Shown here piece by piece: positions 9,390 to 17,366 of a stretch of DNA of 64,000 bases; within the stretch, counting starts at the first letter, position 1, and each line of letters starts with the position of its first letter. Source of the stretch: Mucilaginibacter sp. OK283 (GTDB lineage Bacteria > Bacteroidota > Bacteroidia > Sphingobacteriales > Sphingobacteriaceae); contig NZ_FODR01000003.1 of the NCBI RefSeq assembly GCF_900110415.1, positions 558,001 to 622,000 of the forward strand, written 5' to 3'. Position numbers and translations under genes: made by a program. The notes under the pieces were generated by a model. The model was not told the DNA's origin. It saw nothing but the letters and a program-made list of their open reading frames with translations, and made no database searches.

Positions 9390-9494
9390 TGGAGTGGTTG
9401 ATTGAGTTGATTAGGTGAGTGGTTGATTAAGTTTAAAATGCTGATCATCTGTCAACCACTTAACCCAATCAACCACTCACTTAATCAACCAACC
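9390..9494. repeat. Hairpin repeat between convergent genes
   Basis: Arms at 9390-9432 and 9451-9494 are built from repeated GAGTGGTTGATT units and their complements, and can fold into a stem of about 40 bp with mismatches. It fills the gap between the kup stop and the NdpA stop, where it could serve as a bidirectional terminator. Confidence 0.65.
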
Positions 9495-10553
9495 CTACGC
9501 CTCTTCCTTAAAATAAACCTTATAAAAGTTCATCGCTTTATCATTGTCAAAACCTTTTTCGATGAGTTGTTTATCCCCATGGATATAGATGTGGAAGTTT
9601 TTGTCCAGCTTTAAAACGCTTTTGTAGTCGCGGGCTTGTTTTTTTACGGCATTGCCGGATATTTCGAAGGTGTTGCCAATGGGGCTGTCAAACTCCTGTT
9701 CGTATTGGTTTTTGAAGGTTTTGAATGATTCGATGGCTTCAGGGTTACCTATTACCTCGTTGCCAAATTCGTCCATATCAAAAGTTTCCTTTTCTTTAAA
9801 GTACCTCATCGACCGGTTAAGCAGGTCTATCTTATCGGCCTTACTCATTTCAAACTGATCGTCGAGTTTTTGGGTAACAAAGTTTTTGTAAATGCCCAGG
9901 GTATTGTTGGTTTGGTTAAAACTATCGTTACGGATCTTGAGCTGTAAAAAATCGTCTTTCCAGTATACGGCCGCATCCTGGCCTCCGTTGGTTTTATCAA
10001 CCACCACTACTTTATAACCGTTTTCTTTCTCGATGTTAAAGATAAGCACCCCTTTATCCAGCTTGTTAATGTTGATGGCGTCCTGCTCATAATCAACCTG
10101 GAAACCACCTTTATCCGGGTAAACTTTCAGGTAGGTTTCTTTATTTTCCGATTTAAATATGCCAATGGTATCCAACGGGTTACCTTCAATTTGTACGCTG
10201 TTAAAGTAAACCACGTACAGCTCGCCACCTTTAATGTTGGGGTGTGTGGTAACCTTAAACAGGTGTTTGGCAATTTTTTCTGATGCTTCGTGAAATTTTT
10301 CCTGATCCTCAAACACCTGGGTAGCAAAGTTATGCAACTCGTTAAGCGCCAGGTCGCCGCTGCTGTGTGTCAGGTGATAAACTTCGTTAACCTTTTCAAA
10401 GGGCTTTAAAAAGTACTGCATCAGCAGGTTAGGAATAATCTCATCCTTCAATTCCAACGGACTATCCGACAAGGCGTATAACTCATCCTGCAAAGGATTA
10501 CCAACATGATGTACCGAAATAGTATCGAGCGAAGCTTCAAAAAAAGTTACCAT
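9495..10553 (-). CDS. Nucleoid-associated protein (NdpA/YejK family)
   Basis: The 352-aa product matches the 37-kD nucleoid-associated protein family (PF04245): an N-terminal ISVHHVGNP segment, a central GELYVVYFNSVQIEG motif, and the C-terminal FEISGNAVKKQARDYKSVLK region. Family members bind DNA and colocalise with the nucleoid; the precise role in Bacteroidota is unknown. Length is typical. The start at 10553 lies just downstream of a run of Ts and a CCATAG-type repeat. It is divergent from mnmE. Confidence 0.85.
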   Translation of the reverse strand: MVTFFEASLDTISVHHVGNPLQDELYALSDSPLELKDEIIPNLLMQYFLKPFEKVNEVYHLTHSSGDLALNELHNFATQVFEDQEKFHEASEKIAKHLFKVTTHPNIKGGELYVVYFNSVQIEGNPLDTIGIFKSENKETYLKVYPDKGGFQVDYEQDAININKLDKGVLIFNIEKENGYKVVVVDKTNGGQDAAVYWKDDFLQLKIRNDSFNQTNNTLGIYKNFVTQKLDDQFEMSKADKIDLLNRSMRYFKEKETFDMDEFGNEVIGNPEAIESFKTFKNQYEQEFDSPIGNTFEISGNAVKKQARDYKSVLKLDKNFHIYIHGDKQLIEKGFDNDKAMNFYKVYFKEEA

Positions 10554-10577
10554 AGTGGCGGCAAAGGTAGTTTTTTT

Positions 10578-10746
10578 AGTCCATAGACCATGGACGATGG
10601 TCCATAGTTAGGTTACAAATGGATGATAGGAAGATTGATCTTAAATTGCGACTTTTGTGCTTTGGTCCTTTTACCATGGGCTATCGACCATCGACTATTG
10701 ACCACCGACTATGAACACTCACCACTCACCACTCACCACTCACCAC
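10578..10746. repeat. CCATAG-type repeats and ACTCACC heptamer array before mnmE
   Basis: CCATAG/CTATGG-type units occur at 10578-10610 and 10673-10713. Directly after them is a tandem array of CACTCAC at 10716-10746 (4.4 copies, period 7). The array starts inside the mnmE reading frame and encodes its N-terminal HSPLTTHH residues. Confidence 0.8.
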
Positions 10747-12102
10747 GAAGATACCATCGTTGCCCTTGCTACCCCAAACGGGATTGGCGCTATTGCGGTT
10801 ATCCGCCTTTCGGGGCCGGATGCCATAGCTATTGCCAATAGTGTGTGGAAGGGTAAGGATTTAACCAAACAGGCCTCGCATACCATCCACTTCGGCCATA
10901 TTGTTGATGGCGACCTGGTGTTGGATGAAGTACTGGCGTCGCTGTTTGTTGCCCCACGGTCATACACGCGCGAGAATGTTGTAGAGATAAGTTGCCATGC
11001 CTCGGGCTATATCATTGAATCTATCATAAAGCTATTTATCAAAAAGGGAGCACGATCGGCCAAACCGGGCGAGTTTACCCTCCGGGCTTTCCTGAACGGG
11101 CAGCTTGACCTATCGCAGGCCGAAGCTGTTGCCGATTTGATAGCCTCCAATTCCAAAGCATCACAGCAGGTAGCTTTACAACAATTGCGTGGAGGCTTTA
11201 GTACCCAGCTGCAAGCCCTGCGCGAGCAACTGGTAAATTTTGCATCACTAATTGAATTGGAACTTGATTTTGCAGAAGAGGATGTAGAGTTTGCCAACCG
11301 CGACCAGCTGAAAAACCTCATTCATGAGATAACCAAAATAGTTGGCAGGTTAATCCAGTCATTCGAACTGGGTAATGCCATCAAGAACGGTGTAAATACA
11401 GTTATAGCCGGCCGGCCCAACGCTGGTAAGTCGACGCTGCTGAATGCGCTCCTGAACGAGGAAAGGGCCATTGTAAGCCATATCCCTGGTACCACCCGTG
11501 ATACTATTGAAGAGGTGCTTAATATCCAGGGCATCAATTTCCGGTTGATAGATACCGCCGGTATCCGCGAGGCCACTGATGCTATTGAGCAGATAGGGGT
11601 ACAGCGTACAATGGAAAAAATAAGCCAGTCGGCATTGCTGGTTTACGTGTTTGATGCCGCTGAAATTACTACCGAAGAATTGAACAACGACATTGAAAGC
11701 CTGCAAAAGCCAGGAATTTCCATGCTGCTGGTAGCCAATAAAGCCGATTTGCTTACCGATGCCCAGCTAACAGCCCTACCGCATGGCGATAAGCTGACCA
11801 TCATATCAGCTAAAGAAAAACAACATATCGATGAGTTGAAACAACGCATCTATTCCTCATCCATTAAAGACCAGCTAAGCGGCGATGAAACCATGGTAAC
11901 CAACATTCGCCACCTGGAGGCACTACAAAAAACAGAGGAGGCCCTTGTACGGGTGCTTGGTGGGATAGACGGGAGTATAACATCCGATTTTCTGTCGATG
12001 GATATTAAACAAGCGCTTCATTACCTTGGCGAGATTACCGGTGTAGTTACTACGGATGATCTGCTGGAAAATATATTTAGTAAGTTCTGTATCGGCAAGT
12101 AG
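10711..12102 (+). CDS. mnmE: tRNA uridine-5-carboxymethylaminomethyl modification GTPase MnmE
   Basis: MnmE works with MnmG to modify U34 of certain tRNAs. The 463-aa product has the TrmE N-domain (DTIVALATPNGIGAIAVIRL from about residue 14), a GTPase domain with G1 GRPNAGKS (234-241), G2 TTRD, G3 DTAG and G4 NKAD, and the diagnostic C-terminal CIGK. The family normally starts near the DTIVALAT segment; the extra MNTHHSPLTTHHE is encoded by a heptamer repeat, and 10711 is the only nearby in-frame ATG. No partner gene is adjacent. Confidence 0.95.
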   Translation: MNTHHSPLTTHHEDTIVALATPNGIGAIAVIRLSGPDAIAIANSVWKGKDLTKQASHTIHFGHIVDGDLVLDEVLASLFVAPRSYTRENVVEISCHASGYIIESIIKLFIKKGARSAKPGEFTLRAFLNGQLDLSQAEAVADLIASNSKASQQVALQQLRGGFSTQLQALREQLVNFASLIELELDFAEEDVEFANRDQLKNLIHEITKIVGRLIQSFELGNAIKNGVNTVIAGRPNAGKSTLLNALLNEERAIVSHIPGTTRDTIEEVLNIQGINFRLIDTAGIREATDAIEQIGVQRTMEKISQSALLVYVFDAAEITTEELNNDIESLQKPGISMLLVANKADLLTDAQLTALPHGDKLTIISAKEKQHIDELKQRIYSSSIKDQLSGDETMVTNIRHLEALQKTEEALVRVLGGIDGSITSDFLSMDIKQALHYLGEITGVVTTDDLLENIFSKFCIGK

Positions 12103-12434
12103 GCCGTAAAAAAAATAAATTCAATCTATCTTAGGTTTCTTAATTACAGTAAATTTCCTGGTTTTTTGCCCGCTTATTATTTTGTGATGATGATTGACTT
12201 TTTTAAATCATCACGAAGAACGATTTTATTTTTTTTAAAAATTATTGGTTGATAATCAATAAAATATATGAATATGCTGTTATTGGTTAGCGGTATGCTA
12301 TAAATCGATTTTTTGAATCACGTGATATATTTCTTATGACGCCCGGAAACAAAAATGTTTATATTGGTATGCTATTTGGGTAAGCACGTTCGCCACCAAC
12401 TCATTAACGACTTAACTTTCAGAAAATAAATTCG
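12103..12434. other. AT-rich spacer before the sensor kinases
   Basis: No gene is visible. It holds a TTGATAATCAA palindrome (about 12249), an ATCACGTGAT palindrome (about 12317) and two weak GG-N10-GC-like sequences near 12283-12300 and 12363-12380 that only partly resemble sigma-54 promoters. Confidence 0.35.
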
Positions 12435-13523
12435 ATGGGTCATCAGTTACCAGGCCTTGCCAAACAAGAAGGCAGAGAGGCGAATAGCCCCAAAAACTGC
12501 TGGCTAACTGTGGCTGTCGATAGCAAATATGTTAAACTCCTGATAGCAATTTTATTGCTGATTTTACCAGAGTTTTGCCCCGCCCAGGAGATAAAGGAGC
12601 AACTGTACACGCAGCCAGCTCATCACCAGGTTGACACATCGCATATTAATGCTTTATACCGATTGGGCCTTTACTATTTATCGCATTATAATCAAAAAAA
12701 TCATTTAGATAGTGCGCAGTTCTATTTAAACAAAGCACTCGTGATGGCTAAAGTAGCATACCGAAGCACAGATGCAAGCAGATATAATTTGCAATTGGGT
12801 AATGTGTACCTGGCACGCAATAATATGCCTGTTGCAGAAAAATATTACGCCCTGGTCGCACAGGCACATGAAGCAAAGCTGGAAACTACTAAGCAGGCCC
12901 AAACCTGGGTAAAATTCGGTGCAAATGTGTTAAATAAAATGACAGATACAGGTAAAAGAAATTCTGAATCAGCAGCCGAAACTGCAGAATTGTATTTTAA
13001 TCGCGGTATAAAGATACTGCAATCCGTGAGAGATACTGCGGCTCTTATTAAGATGGAGATTTATATAACTATGTCTTATCATGACGGAGGCTATCGTCAG
13101 CGTTATAGGAAAAGATTTATAGATATCATTAAAAAATTTGAAAACTCCCGTTTTGCTGAAGTTAATATACTGTATGCAAATTTATCGGTGGTTTACAGGA
13201 ATGAAGGTAATAATAATATGTCGCTTTTTTATTTGCTGAAAGCGATGAACCGCATGGAACGGTTACGCGATACAGTTAATAAAGATGTGCTATATGGCGA
13301 ACTGGCACTGATTTATGACGAACTGGGCCAAACAGATCAAAGCATACAATGGTATAAAAAAACATTAGCGTTACGTGAAAATATACCTAACACATCACCG
13401 GCGGGTTTATATCGTACGGTTGGTTTTTTGGTGCTTAACCTCAACAAACAGGGGCGCAGTTCCGAAGGGCTCAGCTACATTATAGATCTGGAAAAAAGCA
13501 TCCGCCTAAAGATGGTAATGTAA
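12435..13523 (+). CDS. TPR sensor histidine kinase, N-terminal part (frameshifted)
   Basis: This 362-aa frame has a hydrophobic signal-like segment (LLIAILLLILPEFCPAQ) preceded by about 30 extra residues, then TPR-like helical repeats such as ALIYDELGQTDQSIQWYKKTL. It ends abruptly at KSIRLKMVM. The paralogue at 15091-17349 continues from the same point without a break. Reading the -1 frame across the A6 run at about 13492-13497 gives EKKHPPKDGNVKG and joins the next frame exactly, so one A has been lost (A7 to A6) or the gene is decoded by slippage. The true start is uncertain: ATG 12435 or a GTG near 12510. Confidence 0.75.
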   Translation: MGHQLPGLAKQEGREANSPKNCWLTVAVDSKYVKLLIAILLLILPEFCPAQEIKEQLYTQPAHHQVDTSHINALYRLGLYYLSHYNQKNHLDSAQFYLNKALVMAKVAYRSTDASRYNLQLGNVYLARNNMPVAEKYYALVAQAHEAKLETTKQAQTWVKFGANVLNKMTDTGKRNSESAAETAELYFNRGIKILQSVRDTAALIKMEIYITMSYHDGGYRQRYRKRFIDIIKKFENSRFAEVNILYANLSVVYRNEGNNNMSLFYLLKAMNRMERLRDTVNKDVLYGELALIYDELGQTDQSIQWYKKTLALRENIPNTSPAGLYRTVGFLVLNLNKQGRSSEGLSYIIDLEKSIRLKMVM

Positions 13524-13528
13524 AGGGT

Positions 13529-14749
13529 ATGGCCGCCCAGGTAAAAGCCTATTGTTATGATGGGCTTATGCAATATAAGTTAGCCGAGAAATACTTCCTC
13601 CTAATGATGGCTTATTACAGAAACTCCGATGTTCCTTACCTTCCGGCCTATGGCATGTACGATATTGCCAATTTTTATGTACAACAAAAAAAATACAGCA
13701 AGGCGGCTTATTACCTGAAAGATTTGCACGAGGGGAATTTTAATTTATCCCGAGAAAGGGATATCAATTTGATGCGTTTTAAAATTGATTCTGCTGCTGG
13801 GAAAACCTGGTCTGCTATTAAATATTTTCAGCAGTATAAACGGTTGAACGATTCGATTTTTAATGCCACAAAAAGCGGGCAAATAGAAGAATTGCAAATA
13901 AAATATGCCACCGAGCAGAAAGAGCGCGACCTTGCATTTGTTACCAAAGACCGGCAATTACAGTATGAAAAGGCGAACCACGCCACCAACGCACGCAATA
14001 TTACATTGATAGGCATAGGTATGCTTTTAATAGTTGTTGGTTTACTTTACAATAGTTACCGCATAAACCAAAAAAAGACTATTGAGATAGATCGTAAGAA
14101 TAAAGAACTGAGCCAATTAGTGAGCGAAAAAGATAGTTTATTAGAAGAAAAAGAATGGCTGATAAAAGAGGTTCATCACCGGGTGAAAAACAACCTGCAA
14201 ATAGTAATGAGCCTGCTTCAGCGACAATCATCATTTATTAATAATAAAGAGGCGCTGGCAGCTATTCGCAATAGCGAACATCGCATGCATTCAATAGCCC
14301 TTATACACCAAAAGTTATATCAGTCAGATAGTTTAATGCTGGTCAACATGAATGATTACATAAATGATATGGTTGGGTACCTGCAGGAATGCTTTGATTT
14401 GGGCAACCGCATCAGGTTTGAGAAATTAGTTGCCGATATTAACTTTGAAGTAAATGTAGCAGTACCTATGGGACTTATTCTGAACGAAGCTATTACCAAT
14501 TCAATCAAATATGCTTTTAATGGTCATCGGGATGGTTATATAAGGATAGCCCTTGAGCAAACCGGGGAAAACGATTATTTATTGGCAATAGCCGACAATG
14601 GGCGGGGCCTTGCTGTTGACATTGACCTTGAGAAAATGAATTCGATGGGGTTTAATCTCATGCGGGGGTTAAGCAAACAACTTGGTGGGAAATTATCGGT
14701 GTCAAATGATCATGGACTGGTTATAATAATAGCAGTTCGTACACGCTAA
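13529..14749 (+). CDS. TPR sensor histidine kinase, C-terminal part (frameshifted)
   Basis: This 406-aa frame continues the preceding one: the last TPR helices, a coiled-coil stretch (about 125-155), one membrane segment (LIGIGMLLIVVGLLYNSYRI), a HisKA_2-type dimerisation box EVHHRVKNNLQIVMSLLQRQ with the phospho-acceptor His, and an HATPase domain (N-box LNEAITNSIKYAF, then a DNGRGL motif). It starts 5 bp after the upstream stop. If translated separately it would be a kinase without its sensory TPR region. It probably signals to the response regulator at 17367. Confidence 0.8.
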   Translation: MAAQVKAYCYDGLMQYKLAEKYFLLMMAYYRNSDVPYLPAYGMYDIANFYVQQKKYSKAAYYLKDLHEGNFNLSRERDINLMRFKIDSAAGKTWSAIKYFQQYKRLNDSIFNATKSGQIEELQIKYATEQKERDLAFVTKDRQLQYEKANHATNARNITLIGIGMLLIVVGLLYNSYRINQKKTIEIDRKNKELSQLVSEKDSLLEEKEWLIKEVHHRVKNNLQIVMSLLQRQSSFINNKEALAAIRNSEHRMHSIALIHQKLYQSDSLMLVNMNDYINDMVGYLQECFDLGNRIRFEKLVADINFEVNVAVPMGLILNEAITNSIKYAFNGHRDGYIRIALEQTGENDYLLAIADNGRGLAVDIDLEKMNSMGFNLMRGLSKQLGGKLSVSNDHGLVIIIAVRTR

Positions 14750-14765
14750 AATTATAAAACAACAC

Positions 14766-14797
14766 CTGTTAAACAACGATATATCGTTGTTTAACAG
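14766..14797. repeat. Perfect 32-bp palindrome after the first kinase
   Basis: CTGTTAAACAACGATA is followed at once by its exact reverse complement. There is no T-run after it. It lies 17 bp past the kinase stop, in a 341-bp spacer (14750-15090) that has no gene; the rest of the spacer holds a shorter TTGCCG/CGGCAA hairpin near 14957-14973. It may be a terminator-like hairpin or a binding site. Confidence 0.7.
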
Positions 14798-15090
14798 CTA
14801 AATATCGCTGCCATCGTTACACGGTAACATATTTTACGTAGGCCGCGAAATAAAAATACATCTCAATTTATAATTGTGTTTGCTAATAAAAATCCGGCGG
14901 CTATCACGCTCAGTTGTGGCAAGGTTTATGAATAAGCATTGCCGTCCGTTATAACTTGCCGCCGGAACGGCAATAATTATCGAGGTAATGGATTTTAAAT
15001 TTTAAATTATAGCCAGGTTTAATAGCAGATCCGGGAAACTTCATCAACAAGTTGCCGGATGCAGAAGCAATTGGCTATTAACAATAAATT

Positions 15091-17349
15091 ATGTTTAAAG
15101 CGACGGTTCTTCTGTCATTATTTATTGCTGCAACCTATCCATGCTTTTCCCAAACGGCGCCTAAGGATAAGGTAAGCAACCTGCTTGCCCAATTACGTAC
15201 GGCAAGGCCGGATACCAATCAACTAAACATGCTTCACCAACTTGGCAGCTATTACCTTGAGCGGCACTTCAGGTTAAACAAGCCCGATCTCGACAGCGCT
15301 TTCGTTTTTTTTAAAAGAGAGAACAGCTTAAGTACAAAGCTACATGTGGAGGCTGGGTCTGGCCGCTTAGAAAGCCTGTGCAGTTTAGGTACAGTTTACC
15401 TCTCGAAGAATATGCTCGATAGCGGAAAGGCATGTTTTATGCAAGCAGTAGATTTTTATAAAAAAAACGGCAACAAACAACAGGAAGCAAAAACATGGGA
15501 AAGGTTTGGTAAAACAACCGAATTGGCAAACTGGCCCCTTGTGCCCGCAAATTTAGTAACGGAAATAATTGGCGCGTATAACAACGCTATTACTTTATTT
15601 ATAGCTACCAATGACAGGCAGCGTGAAATTATGGCCCGATACAATCTGGCCCATGGACATTTTAAATTCGGCCTTATATATTTGGCCGAAAAAGATTGCA
15701 TACAAGCCATTGAGAAATATGGGAATAGCTCATTTAGCAATATGGGGGCCATTTACTTTATCCTGGCCCATATAAACAGGTACCGTGGCAATATGAATAA
15801 AGCCCTGCTTTATATTTTAGAAAGTATAAGGCGGATAGATAAAAGCCATGATACCACCAACATTCGTGTAAGGCAAGCTTCTATGTTTGGCGAATTGGCC
15901 GAGGTGTACGATGCGCTTGGGCAAACCGATAACAGTGTTGCCTGGTATAAAAAAACACTGGCACTGCGCGAAAACCTAAATTTACCACTCCAGCAAAAAT
16001 ACAGGACAGCCGGGTTTATTGTTAAAGGGTTAATAAAGCAGAAAAGGTATTCGGAAGCGCTTGCCCTTACAATTGGCATCGAAAAAAGACACCCGCCGGA
16101 TGACAATTACGATAAAGCTATTATTACACAAATAAAGGCTTATTGTTACGAAGCTTTGAAAGACTATAAAAATGCAGAGGTTGCCTACGTTGAAATGATG
16201 AGGCTGTACCCCAAGACCACAGCAGACGAGATTGTTTCTTTGGCCAAGTATGATATTGCCAAATTTTATATAACACAAAAAAAATTTGAAAGAGCTGCAT
16301 TTTATCTTGATGAAGAAATTTCGAAAAGTGCTGCTGTTACACGGTCGAGGGACTTTTATTTTATAAAGTATAAAATTGATTCGGCAAAAGGGAACTATTT
16401 ATTGGCACTACAGCATCAATATTTATTTAAGCAGTTTAGCGATTCTATTTTTAATAGTAATAAAAGCAAGGAAATTCAGGAGCTGCAGATTAAGTATGAA
16501 ACTGACCAAAAGGAACGCAATATCAAATTCTTAACAAAAGAAGGCCTGCTGCAACATGAAAAGGCGGTACGGGCCAACAATACACGCAACCTTACCCTGG
16601 CAATTAGCGTGCTGCTTATTTTTTTGATGTGCTTGATTTTTAATAGTTACAGGATAAAACAGCGAACCAACGTGGCGCTGAACGCACTTGTAAATGAAAA
16701 AGACAAGTTATTGGCAGAAAAGCAATGGCTACTAAAAGAGATCCATCACAGGGTAAAAAATAATCTGCAAATAGTAATGGGGCTGTTGCAGCGGCAATCG
16801 GCTTATATTGATAATGACGAGGCGCTGGCCGCCATACAGAATAGCGAAAATAGGATGCACTCCATTGCGCTGATTCACCAGAAACTTTACCAGTCCGAAA
16901 ATCTCGACCTGATTTGTATGCAGGAGTATATTGATGAAATGATCGGTTATTTAAAAGACAGTTGCGGCCTTTATAACCGCATTTTGTTTGAAAAACAAAT
17001 AGATGAACTTTACTTGGACGTGGCGCAGGCAGTACCGCTTGGTTTAATACTGAACGAAGCCATCACAAATTCCATTAAATACGCTTACAAGCCCGATGAG
17101 GCCGGTACTATTTATATTTCACTGGTTAGTAAAGCTGACGGGAACAACCAGTTAACTATAGCCGATAACGGGCCTGGCCTGCCTGCTGCCTTTAATATAA
17201 ATAAAGTTGAATCGTTAGGTATAAATTTAATGCGGGGATTGGCCAAGCAACTGGGCGGAAGTTTTGATATCATCAGCGAACAGGGATGTATAATAAATAT
17301 TGATTTTAAAACAGAAATATTTAACAGGGTTACAGCAAAACAGAAATAA
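15091..17349 (+). CDS. TPR-containing sensor histidine kinase (HisKA_2)
   Basis: The intact 752-aa paralogue of the broken kinase upstream. It has a signal peptide (residues 1-21, ending CFSQ), TPR-like repeats over about 60-440, a coiled coil, one membrane segment at about 500-522 (LAISVLLIFLMCLIF), a HisKA_2 box EIHHRVKNNLQIVMGLLQRQ with the acceptor His at 552 or 553, and an HATPase domain (LNEAITNSIKYAY, IADNGPGLP). The topology implies a periplasmic TPR sensor and a cytoplasmic kinase. It ends 17 bp before a response regulator gene, so the two probably form a two-component pair. The signal sensed is unknown. Confidence 0.9.
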   Translation: MFKATVLLSLFIAATYPCFSQTAPKDKVSNLLAQLRTARPDTNQLNMLHQLGSYYLERHFRLNKPDLDSAFVFFKRENSLSTKLHVEAGSGRLESLCSLGTVYLSKNMLDSGKACFMQAVDFYKKNGNKQQEAKTWERFGKTTELANWPLVPANLVTEIIGAYNNAITLFIATNDRQREIMARYNLAHGHFKFGLIYLAEKDCIQAIEKYGNSSFSNMGAIYFILAHINRYRGNMNKALLYILESIRRIDKSHDTTNIRVRQASMFGELAEVYDALGQTDNSVAWYKKTLALRENLNLPLQQKYRTAGFIVKGLIKQKRYSEALALTIGIEKRHPPDDNYDKAIITQIKAYCYEALKDYKNAEVAYVEMMRLYPKTTADEIVSLAKYDIAKFYITQKKFERAAFYLDEEISKSAAVTRSRDFYFIKYKIDSAKGNYLLALQHQYLFKQFSDSIFNSNKSKEIQELQIKYETDQKERNIKFLTKEGLLQHEKAVRANNTRNLTLAISVLLIFLMCLIFNSYRIKQRTNVALNALVNEKDKLLAEKQWLLKEIHHRVKNNLQIVMGLLQRQSAYIDNDEALAAIQNSENRMHSIALIHQKLYQSENLDLICMQEYIDEMIGYLKDSCGLYNRILFEKQIDELYLDVAQAVPLGLILNEAITNSIKYAYKPDEAGTIYISLVSKADGNNQLTIADNGPGLPAAFNINKVESLGINLMRGLAKQLGGSFDIISEQGCIINIDFKTEIFNRVTAKQK

Positions 17350-17366
17350 CACTAACTTAGAATGTC

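Noticed and set aside
10623..10841. Plus-strand frame overlapping the mnmE start.
   Set aside because: It is read through repeat DNA and overlaps the conserved mnmE N-terminus in another frame.
13485..13530. Programmed -1 frameshift in the split kinase.
   Set aside because: The site lacks the full X-XXY-YYZ slippery heptamer in the right phase (the A-site codon is AGC). Single-tRNA slippage is possible, but a lost base is simpler. Kept only as an option in the finding.
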